A stretch of 8,662 nucleotides of DNA from Salinibacterium sp. (GTDB lineage Bacteria > Actinomycetota > Actinomycetes > Actinomycetales > Microbacteriaceae). Within the stretch, counting starts at the first letter, position 1. Every line of letters begins with the position of its first letter. Both the position numbers and the translations under genes were made by a program. A model generated the notes under the pieces. It had not been told where the DNA came from and did no database searches. It worked only from the letters and a program-made list of their open reading frames with translations. The stretch is from assembly GCA_025352485.1 (NCBI GenBank), contig JANXTJ010000101.1:1-8662 (forward strand), read 5' to 3'. Positions 1-5,741 of this stretch are shown here, piece after piece.

Positions 1-79
1 GTCGAACAATGTCACACCGTATGGCGGCGGCGGCCTCGAGATCCGCAAAGCCTCCGGCACGGCTATTGCGATCGTGGAG
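1..79 (-). repeat. Left arm of a perfect 79-bp inverted repeat (partner 217-295)
   Basis: Read base by base, the reverse complement of 1-79 is identical to 217-295. The match stops exactly at 79/217 on the inner side and may continue left of the window. On the plus strand, bases 2-79 encode SNNVTPYGGGG, LEIRKASG and TAIAIVE followed at once by TGA (80-82); this is the same peptide that the minus-strand beta-helix gene encodes at 294-217. The arm therefore lies backwards inside the gene frame. Confidence 0.95.
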
Positions 80-1467
80 TGACTGATGACGGTGGTCAGC
101 AGCGGCACAAAGGGGGGAGCCGGTTGCCCGGGAAGTGAGAAGGGAGCAACGGGGCCGGAGGAGGAGATCGCGCCGCCGACCTGCGCGTCGTTGCTGACAA
201 CCGTGCTGTTGAGAATCTCCACGATCGCAATAGCCGTGCCGGAGGCTTTGCGGATCTCGAGGCCGCCGCCGCCATACGGTGTGACATTGTTCGACAGGGT
301 GCTGCTGTCGATGAGCACCGTGGGCGCGCCGGTCGTTTCGCGCGCCAGTTCGTTGATCGCGATTGCGCCGCCGTCGCCGCCGGCGTGGTTGCCGTCGAGA
401 GTAGTGCGCTGGATGACCACCTTCGCCGTGCTGGTGACGCCGGCACCGATATCGCGGAGGTAGATTCCGCCGCCAAAATCCCCGGACCTGTTACCGGATA
501 TCGTCGAATCACTGATCGTCAAGCTCGTGCCGTCGCCGAATAACGTGTCCACATCGATGCCGCCACCGTCGTCGTTCGCGACGTTGCCGACAATCGTCGC
601 GGTGCTGATCGACACGGTTGAGCTGCCGCTGGCCTCAGCCAGGTAGACGCCGCTATTCCTGTTGTTCGTCGAGCTCAGGTGCGACAGAGCCATGGTCGAG
701 CCGGCCGTGGCCTGCAGAACAAACCCGTGGTCAGATCCACCATCGACGCTCACGTTCGTGGCCGTCACATCCGCGTGCGCCGTGGCTTTGAGACTGATAC
801 CGACCGTGCCGTTGTCGGCTGCTATGTCGGTGAGCCTCGCCGTGCCGCCCGTCACGAGGGCGTCGATGCCCGTGACTGTTGACCCAGCGGCGTGGATGCG
901 GCTCAGGGTGACGCTATCCGTTGCCGCGTTGCCGGTGAACGCAATGGCACCCCCGTCGCCGTCAGCAGTCAGGTCTGTCGCGATGAGAGACCCGTCGGTC
1001 ACCGAGACACCGATGCCGCCCAAATGGCTCGCCGTGATGTGCGACACCGTCAGCGTCGTGTTGGTCGCCGAGATCCCGTCGGCGTTCGCGCCCGCGGAGA
1101 CGACCGTGAGGTCCGAGATCGCTACGGTGATCCGCGGCACTCCCCCCATAACGGTGATGACCGTGGTGGGACTGGTGATCGTGAGAGACGACTGGCCGGG
1201 GCCAATGATGGTTAGGTCGGTCGATATCGGCGGCAGCGCGCTGGCCAGCGTGATCGTCGGGTGCCCGGGCAACAAGAAGGAGATCGTGTGAGGTCCCGCT
1301 ACCGCGTTCGCATCGGTGATCGCTTGCCGCAGGGTTCCCAGCCCTGAATCACCGGTGGAGGTGACGGTGAATGGTGCCGCAGCTGCCGGAGAAGCGACGG
1401 CGAGAGCACCGCCCAGCGCGAGAGCGAGCACGGCAATTCCGGAGAGCAAGCGGGAGCGAAGGGGCAC
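1..1467 (-). CDS. Secreted right-handed beta-helix surface protein (CSLREA-like start, STISGN-type repeats), C-terminus missing
   Basis: The frame is open from a GTG start at 1467 to the left edge, 489 codons with no stop. An in-frame TGA lies at about 1555-1557 and no ATG/GTG/TTG falls between, so this GTG is the only good start; a weak GGAA sits 5 nt upstream. Residues 1-30 form a signal peptide (MPLRSR, a hydrophobic stretch, then SPAAAA). Residues 33-54 (FTVTSTGDSG, then LGTLRQAITDAN) match the CSLREA-type motif that begins many bacterial polymorphic beta-helix proteins. After it come repeated strand-turn units: LTIIG, LTVSHITASHL, ATIVGN (290-295), STISGN (321-326), GGGIY (332-336), TTLDGN (355-360), STVVSN. 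The protein is expected outside the cell, with a stalk or adhesion role that is inferred only. The last ~25 codons (below base 79) are antisense of residues 392-417 and are probably not true protein sequence. Strand and family are secure; the C-terminus is unknown. Confidence 0.85.
   Translation of the reverse strand, partial: MPLRSRLLSGIAVLALALGGALAVASPAAAAPFTVTSTGDSGLGTLRQAITDANAVAGPHTISFLLPGHPTITLASALPPISTDLTIIGPGQSSLTITSPTTVITVMGGVPRITVAISDLTVVSAGANADGISATNTTLTVSHITASHLGGIGVSVTDGSLIATDLTADGDGGAIAFTGNAATDSVTLSRIHAAGSTVTGIDALVTGGTARLTDIAADNGTVGISLKATAHADVTATNVSVDGGSDHGFVLQATAGSTMALSHLSSTNNRNSGVYLAEASGSSTVSISTATIVGNVANDDGGGIDVDTLFGDGTSLTISDSTISGNRSGDFGGGIYLRDIGAGVTSTAKVVIQRTTLDGNHAGGDGGAIAINELARETTGAPTVLIDSSTLSNNVTPYGGGGLEIRKASGTAIAIVEILNSTVVSNDAQVGGAISSSGPVAPFSLPGQPAPPFVPLLTTVISHSTIAIAVPEALRISRPPPPYGVTLFD
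217..295 (+). repeat. Right arm of a perfect 79-bp inverted repeat (partner 1-79)
   Basis: This is the arm in its proper coding context. On the minus strand it encodes residues 392-417 of the beta-helix protein, in frame with good repeat sequence on both sides. The spacer between the arms (80-216, 137 bp) also reads as beta-helix sense sequence on the minus strand (STVVSNDAQVGGAISSSG, then LLTTVISHSTI). This arm is therefore the original and 1-79 is the copy. Confidence 0.95.
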
Positions 1468-1501
1468 GATTTTTCCGACGGCGTTGGGGGGGGTTGAGTT
1501 C

Positions 1502-1507
1502 AGTGTA
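1502..1507 (-). promoter_or_regulatory. Possible -10 box for the beta-helix gene
   Basis: The minus strand carries TACACT, which fits the TANNNT pattern, 34 nt before the GTG start. It would give a leader of about 28 nt holding the run of eight C (eight G on the plus strand, 1486-1493). No -35 match is visible at the usual distance, so this is only a candidate. Confidence 0.2.
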
Positions 1508-1544
1508 TTGGTGCAGCAGGGACCGCCGCTGTCACCCCGGGCGA

Positions 1545-1550
1545 TAGATT
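1545..1550 (+). promoter_or_regulatory. Likely -10 box of a leaderless ppx transcript
   Basis: TAGATT fits the TANNNT pattern and ends exactly 7 nt before the A of the ppx ATG at 1557. That is the spacing expected if transcription starts on the start codon itself. No Shine-Dalgarno sequence is visible upstream of the ATG, which agrees with leaderless translation, a common arrangement in actinobacteria. No clear -35 hexamer is seen (ACCGCC at the 17-nt spacing). Confidence 0.45.
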
Positions 1551-1556
1551 CGGCTC

Positions 1557-2507
1557 ATGCGTTTGGGAGTTCTCGACATTGGGTCCAACACCGTGCACCT
1601 GCTGCTGGTCGATGCGCATCCGGGCGCTCGCCCGATCCCCTTCACCTCGCACAAACAGCCGCTGCAGCTCATTCAGTTTCTCGATGATGACGGATCCATT
1701 TCGGATGCCGGCCAGCGCAAACTGATCGAGTTCGTGGGCGAAGCGGCAACTCTCGCGCGCGAACACCAGGCCGAAGACATGATGGCCTTCGCCACCTCGG
1801 CCATTCGCGAGGCTCGGAACGGACCGGCGGTGCTGGAGCGCGTCTTCGCCGAAACCGGAACGCAGCTCATCGAATTGAGCGGGCCCGACGAGGCCGCGGC
1901 AACGTTTCTCGCGGTGCGGCGCTGGTATGGCTGGGCGTCTGGCGCCATCCTGAATCTCGATATCGGCGGCGGATCATTCGAACTGGCGATGGGGGCCAAC
2001 GAACAGCCGCAGGTCGCGCTGTCGTTGCCGCTCGGTGCGGGCAGGCTCACCAGAGACTTTCTGCACGAAGATCCGCCGACCGCCAAGAGCATCAAAGCCG
2101 CTCGCAAACATGTCCGCGCGGTGCTCGACGAACCGATCGCCGAAATCCAGAGGCTGGGCGCCCCGACAATCGTCTCGGCAACCTCCAAATCGTTCAGCTC
2201 GCTCGCCCGCCTCGCCGGTTCGGCCCCCCGCGCGGATGGCCCATACGTGCGGCGGGAACTGCGCTTACACGATCTCGCTCTGTGGGCGGGGCGACTGTCA
2301 GCGATGGCCTCAGATGACCGCTCCGAGCTACCCGGCGTGTCTGCGGTTCGCTCGCGCCAGCTCCTCGCCGCCGCCCTGGTGGCGCAGACCGCCCTGGAGG
2401 GCCTCGGCGTCGAATCGGTGCATATTTGCCCGTGGGCTTTGCGCGAAGGGTTGCTCCTGCGACGATTTGACCACCTCACGGCGGCGCAACCCGCAGCGGG
2501 TCACTAA
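1557..2507 (+). CDS. Ppx/GppA family phosphatase (exopolyphosphatase / pppGpp phosphohydrolase), short form
   Basis: The 316-residue product is an ASKHA-fold phosphatase that releases phosphate from polyphosphate and/or the 5' phosphate of pppGpp in the cytoplasm. Visible motifs, in order: DIGSNTVHLLL at 7-17 (first phosphate loop), ATSAIREARN at 79-88, LSGPDEA at 107-113 (E112 aligns with the catalytic Glu of the ISGxEEA motif; the preceding Glu is Asp here), LDIGGGSFELA at 134-144 (second phosphate loop, with Phe where many members have Thr), LPLGAGRLTR at 157-166, and a C-terminal CPWALREGLLL at 291-301. The length fits the short actinobacterial type lacking the C-terminal HD domain of E. 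coli Ppx and GppA. The ATG at 1557 gives the motif at the usual distance from the N terminus. The alkD-like gene follows after 7 nt, so the two are probably co-transcribed. Polyphosphate versus pppGpp preference cannot be told from sequence. Confidence 0.92.
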   Translation: MRLGVLDIGSNTVHLLLVDAHPGARPIPFTSHKQPLQLIQFLDDDGSISDAGQRKLIEFVGEAATLAREHQAEDMMAFATSAIREARNGPAVLERVFAETGTQLIELSGPDEAAATFLAVRRWYGWASGAILNLDIGGGSFELAMGANEQPQVALSLPLGAGRLTRDFLHEDPPTAKSIKAARKHVRAVLDEPIAEIQRLGAPTIVSATSKSFSSLARLAGSAPRADGPYVRRELRLHDLALWAGRLSAMASDDRSELPGVSAVRSRQLLAAALVAQTALEGLGVESVHICPWALREGLLLRRFDHLTAAQPAAGH

Positions 2508-2514
2508 CTTTTCC

Positions 2515-3225
2515 GTGGCATCTGCATCCGACGTCACCCGCGCCCTCGCTGACGCGTCCGACGACGCGGTCGCGCTGAGCGCCGCGCGTTTCTTCAAGAC
2601 CGGCGACGGCGAGTACGGCGAGGGGGACGTGTTCCTCGGGGTGTCCATGCCGGCGGCCCGCACCATCGCCAAGCGCTTCGCTGGGCTCTCGCAGGGCGAG
2701 CTCGATGAACTGCTGTGGAGCGACATCCACAAGCATCGGATGGTCGCACTGCTGATCATGGTGGCCCAGTGCCGCCAGCGGCCGAGCAAGCAGCTCGTCG
2801 ACGACTACCTCGCCGCGGCCCGCGCCGGCCGCATCAACAACTGGGATCTCGTCGACGCGTCGGCCGAATTCATCGTCGGTCAGTACTACGTCGATAGGCC
2901 GCGCAACGTGTTCTTCGCGCTCGCTAAGAGCGATCAACTCTGGGAGCGCCGCATCGCCATCGTCAGCACGCTGGCGTTCATCAAACGCGGAGACGCAACG
3001 ACCACGCTCGAGATCGCCGAGAAGCTGCTGCGCGAAAAACACGATCTCATCCAGAAAGCCGTCGGCTGGATGCTGCGCGAAGTCGGCAAGCGCGTCGACC
3101 GTTCGCTACTACTCGGCTTTCTTGACCAGCACGCCGGAGCGATGCCGCGCACCATGCTCAGCTACGCCATCGAGCACCTCGACGCCGCGCAGAAGACCCA
3201 CTACCGGTCGGTCGCGCGCAGCTAG
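2515..3225 (+). CDS. AlkD-like DNA alkylation repair protein (HEAT-repeat DNA glycosylase)
   Basis: The product is 236 residues, the usual length for the DNA_alkylation (PF08713) family, whose AlkD members excise positively charged N3- and N7-alkyl purines without flipping the base. Family signatures are FFKTGDGEYGEGDVFLGVSMP spread over 26-46, then an all-helical body. The residues known in Bacillus cereus AlkD all have counterparts: W110 and D114 in NNWDLVD (W109/D113 there), R145 or R146 in LWERRIAIV (R148), and W185 in AVGWMLREVGK (W187). The enzyme is therefore expected to be active. The GTG at 2515 is chosen because it is the only start close to the conserved N terminus. The frame is open far upstream within ppx, but that part is a shadow. 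No good ribosome site is visible; the 7-nt distance from the ppx stop suggests translational coupling. Confidence 0.93.
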   Translation: MASASDVTRALADASDDAVALSAARFFKTGDGEYGEGDVFLGVSMPAARTIAKRFAGLSQGELDELLWSDIHKHRMVALLIMVAQCRQRPSKQLVDDYLAAARAGRINNWDLVDASAEFIVGQYYVDRPRNVFFALAKSDQLWERRIAIVSTLAFIKRGDATTTLEIAEKLLREKHDLIQKAVGWMLREVGKRVDRSLLLGFLDQHAGAMPRTMLSYAIEHLDAAQKTHYRSVARS

Positions 3226-3226
3226 C

Positions 3227-4672
3227 CTAGGCCGCGCTCGACTCTGGCTCCGACGCGGCGGCTTGCGGCGCCGCGAACTCCACGTGCTGCTTCGGCATCG
3301 CGAGTGCCGCCGCGACACTTGCCACCGCCACGATCGCTACGGCGATGAAGACGGCTCCGGAGCCTGCCACGATGGTTGCCGGGCTGAGAGCCGCGGCATC
3401 CCCGGCACCAAAGATCGAGTTGGCGATCGCCCCGAAGATGGCTACACCCACCGCACTGCCGATCGAGCGGGCGAACATGTTGGTGCCGGTCACGACGCCG
3501 CGCTCATGCCAGGGCACGCTCGACTGGGCGGCGATGAGTGCAGAAGTCGAGACGAGCCCCATGCCGAGCCCGATCACGAAACAGGATATTGCCACGATGA
3601 CCACCGATGGCGTGGTCGTAAAGAAGGCAAGGGATGCCGTGCCGAGAATCGTAAAGACCAGCCCGATCAGCGCGGTGCTGCGGAAACCGATGCGCAGGTA
3701 AAGACGCCCGGCGAACGATGCCGACACCGGCCAGCCGAGGGTCAGCGCCGCCAGCGCGAGGCCGGCCGCGATCGGCGACGCACCGATTGAGCCCTGCAGG
3801 TAGTTCGGCACGTAGCCGGTGAGGCCGATGAGCATCGCGCCCATCCCGAGGGCAATCAGCGTTGTCGTGAGCAGCAGGCGTCGTGAGAAGACCCAGAGCG
3901 GCAGGATCGGCTCAGCAGCGCGCGTCTCGGCGACGACGAAAGCTGCCAGCACCAGGCCGCCGATCACGAACGCGGCGATCGACTGCGGCGAGTTCCATGC
4001 CCAGGCTTGGCCACCCTCCAGCACCGCGAGGATTAGCAGCGTCAGCGACACGGTGAGCAGCACCGAGCCGAGATAGTCGATCTTGTGGTCGCGTTTTTCG
4101 ATCTTTTCGTGGAAGAAGCGGATCAGCATGAAACCGGCAAGCACGCACAACGGAATGTTGATGAAAAACACCCCGCGCCAGATGCCGAACTGCGAGAATA
4201 GCCCACCCAGCGTCGGCCCCACCACCGACGAAATGCCCCATACGCTCGCCAGATAGCCCTGCGTGCGAGCCCGCTCGGCGACCGTGTAGATGTCGCCGAC
4301 AATCGTGATCGACATCGGCTGTACCGCGCCGGCGCCCAGCCCCTGCACGGCGCGGAACGCGATCAGGGCGGGCATACTCCACGCGAAACCGCAGAGGATC
4401 GACCCCAGGAGAAACAGCGCAATCCCGAACAGGATGATCGGCTTGCGCCCGAAAGTGTCCGAAAGTTTTGCATAGATCGGCACCGTCACCGCCTGGGCGA
4501 GCAGGTAGACGGAGAATAGCCACGGGAACAGCGCGAAGCCACCCAGGTCTTTGGTGATGGTCGGCACCGCGGTGGCCAACACCGTCGCGTCGATGGCGAC
4601 CAGCCCCGTCGTGACCATCAGCGAAATGAGAATGGGGCCGCGCTCAGAGCGGAAGCCGACAGCAGTGGTCAT
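3227..4672 (-). CDS. MFS multidrug efflux transporter, DHA2 (EmrB/QacA-like) type
   Basis: The 481-residue protein is hydrophobic throughout and fits a 14-helix proton-driven drug exporter of the inner membrane. Signature motifs are clear: AIDATVLATAVPTI at 26-39 (membrane Asp28, the D1 motif of DHA2 pumps), AKLSDTFGRKP at 68-78 (motif A, loop 2-3), RAVQGLGAG at 107-115 (motif B), GISSVVGPTLGG at 146-157 (antiporter motif C). A short basic loop follows at 186-197 (FFHEKIEKRDHK). The C-terminal ~20 residues are an Ala/Glu-rich soluble tail. The ATG at 4672 has no visible Shine-Dalgarno sequence, and no other start lies in frame nearby. The gene is divergent from the CPBP protease gene and convergent with alkD. 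No TetR or MarR regulator lies beside it in the window, so the substrate cannot be guessed. Confidence 0.93.
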   Translation of the reverse strand: MTTAVGFRSERGPILISLMVTTGLVAIDATVLATAVPTITKDLGGFALFPWLFSVYLLAQAVTVPIYAKLSDTFGRKPIILFGIALFLLGSILCGFAWSMPALIAFRAVQGLGAGAVQPMSITIVGDIYTVAERARTQGYLASVWGISSVVGPTLGGLFSQFGIWRGVFFINIPLCVLAGFMLIRFFHEKIEKRDHKIDYLGSVLLTVSLTLLILAVLEGGQAWAWNSPQSIAAFVIGGLVLAAFVVAETRAAEPILPLWVFSRRLLLTTTLIALGMGAMLIGLTGYVPNYLQGSIGASPIAAGLALAALTLGWPVSASFAGRLYLRIGFRSTALIGLVFTILGTASLAFFTTTPSVVIVAISCFVIGLGMGLVSTSALIAAQSSVPWHERGVVTGTNMFARSIGSAVGVAIFGAIANSIFGAGDAAALSPATIVAGSGAVFIAVAIVAVASVAAALAMPKQHVEFAAPQAAASEPESSAA

Positions 4673-4699
4673 TGTGGGGTTAAGTCGCCGGCCGCCCCC

Positions 4700-4723
4700 G
4701 GCATTCCCGCGGCATGTTCCCGC
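4700..4723. repeat. Imperfect tandem repeat in the divergent MFS/CPBP promoter region
   Basis: GGCATTCCCGC (4700-4710) is followed directly by GGCATGTTCCCGC (4711-4723), the same unit with two extra bases. The period is about one helical turn, and it lies in the 74-bp gap between the two divergent genes. It could be a tandem regulator site or just GC-rich coincidence; no matching copy was noticed elsewhere. Confidence 0.25.
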
Positions 4724-4734
4724 GCGTGCCGTGC

Positions 4735-4738
4735 GAGG
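4735..4738 (+). promoter_or_regulatory. Shine-Dalgarno site of the CPBP gene
   Basis: GAGG stands 8 nt before the ATG at 4747, a good distance. Together with an in-frame TGA at 4741-4743 it fixes that ATG as the start. Confidence 0.45.
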
Positions 4739-4746
4739 CTTGACAC

Positions 4747-5622
4747 ATGCTCGACCCCTCCTGGGCGTGGACCCGCCCGCTGCTCTGGGTAGCCGCCGGC
4801 GCGCTGGTTACGGTGCTCATCATCCGCTCCATCCGTAAAGACCGCCGCGAATATCAGCGATTCAAACGCTACGGCAGCACCGCGCGACGGCAGCGGATGT
4901 TTCGCCGATGGCTGCTCGAATCGTTCGTGCAATTCGGCGGGCTGTTCGCCATTCTCCTGCTGCTCGCCGGCTTCGCCGTGGCCCCGCTGCTGGCCAAGCT
5001 GGTGCGCTGGCCGGGCGTCAGCGACCTGCGCCGCCTGCTGGCGAACTCCCCCGAAATCAGCGCGGGCGTGATCATCGGCGCCGGGCTGGGGCTCACATTG
5101 CTGACCCTGTTCGGCGCTCGCGAGGCCCGCAAAGACACGGCGTTGGTCACGATCGGTGACATCAGTGCGATGCTGCCGCGCAACCGTCAGGAACTGGTGT
5201 GGGGCGGGCTGCTCTCCATCAACGCTGGTGTGGTCGAAGAGCTCATGTTCCGACTTGCCGTACCCGCCCTCATCTTCGGCGCCTCCGACAGCTCGATTGC
5301 CGCCGTGGTCTTCTCGGTGCTGCTGTTCGGCGCTCTGCACATTTACCAGGGGATCGTCGGGATCATCGGCACGACGATCATCGGGGCGTCCATGATGCTG
5401 CTGTATGCCGTCACCGGCACAATAGTCATCCCGATGATCGTGCATGCGGTGATCGATCTGCGCTCGCTGGTCATCATCCCGATGGCCGTGCACGGCGTGC
5501 AGCGTATCGACGGCGTGCAGCATCCGTTCGCCGAAACCCTCGTGCCGATGCCGGCTGTCGCAGAGTCCGGGCCGCCCACCGACAGCCCTCACGAAAAGGG
5601 CGGGTCTGCTTCGCGACTGTGA
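4747..5622 (+). CDS. CPBP family intramembrane glutamic endopeptidase (Abi/CAAX protease-like)
   Basis: The 291-residue membrane protein carries the three motifs of the CPBP (PF02517) proteases: EELMFR at 164-169 (EExxxR, the catalytic glutamates), FGALH at 194-198 (FxxxH) and HAVID at 233-237 (HxxxD/N). Hydrophobic segments lie near 11-27, 61-85, 105-123, 150-178, 182-221 and 223-250. Between the first two is a strongly basic stretch (27-55, KDRREYQRFKRYG then ARRQRMFRRW), presumably cytoplasmic and touching membrane or nucleic acid. The last ~40 residues are a soluble Pro-rich tail. Bacterial members cleave or process membrane proteins and peptides, including roles in bacteriocin immunity; the substrate here is unknown. 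An in-frame TGA just upstream and GAGG 8 nt before the ATG support the start. The gene is divergent from the efflux pump and convergent with mfd, and appears to be a single-gene unit. Confidence 0.9.
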   Translation: MLDPSWAWTRPLLWVAAGALVTVLIIRSIRKDRREYQRFKRYGSTARRQRMFRRWLLESFVQFGGLFAILLLLAGFAVAPLLAKLVRWPGVSDLRRLLANSPEISAGVIIGAGLGLTLLTLFGAREARKDTALVTIGDISAMLPRNRQELVWGGLLSINAGVVEELMFRLAVPALIFGASDSSIAAVVFSVLLFGALHIYQGIVGIIGTTIIGASMMLLYAVTGTIVIPMIVHAVIDLRSLVIIPMAVHGVQRIDGVQHPFAETLVPMPAVAESGPPTDSPHEKGGSASRL

Positions 5623-5632
5623 CTCCCTTTTC
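5593..5632. terminator. Possible bidirectional terminator between CPBP and mfd
   Basis: GAAAAGGG (5593-5600) and CCCTTTTC (5625-5632) form an 8-bp perfect inverted repeat around the CPBP stop codon, with A and T runs on the outer sides in both directions as expected for convergent genes. The 24-nt loop is large and contains a weak GTC/GAC pairing, so the stem is not ideal. A competing hairpin, GTGA..CCC (5619-5627) with GGGTCAC (5634-5640), overlaps it. Confidence 0.3.
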
Positions 5633-5741
5633 AGGGTCACAGGCGGGCGTGTGCAACACACACACGAAGGCCGCGTGATCCTGAAATCGAAGGAAACGGA
5701 GAGCGAATGCGGCGCGCCACGTCCGGTGGGCAGGGCCAGCC
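5633..5741. other. Convergent intergenic gap with a small GTGTG/CACAC hairpin
   Basis: No gene is supported here. The only structure seen is GTGTG (5649-5653), loop CAA, CACAC (5657-5661), with no T run on either side. It may help end mfd transcription, but evidence is thin. Confidence 0.3.

Noticed and set aside
2..82. Plus-strand beta-helix fragment ending in TGA, as a separate convergent gene
   Set aside because: The peptide is encoded by DNA identical to the antisense of 217-295. An independent paralog would be expected to show some differences, so a copied or chimeric arm is simpler.
86..463. Plus-strand open frame (125 codons)
   Set aside because: It is the antisense of beta-helix repeats, including the inverted-repeat arm; Pro/Arg-rich composition and no family resemblance.
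662..1291. Long plus-strand open frame (209 codons)
   Set aside because: It is antisense to the beta-helix gene, whose minus frame gives a signal peptide and clear family repeats. The plus frame shows no recognisable domain.
2035..2514. Upstream in-frame extension of the AlkD-like gene within ppx
   Set aside because: The extension overlaps conserved ppx coding sequence in another frame and has shadow-like Arg/Ser/Pro-rich composition. The AlkD fold begins after the GTG at 2515.
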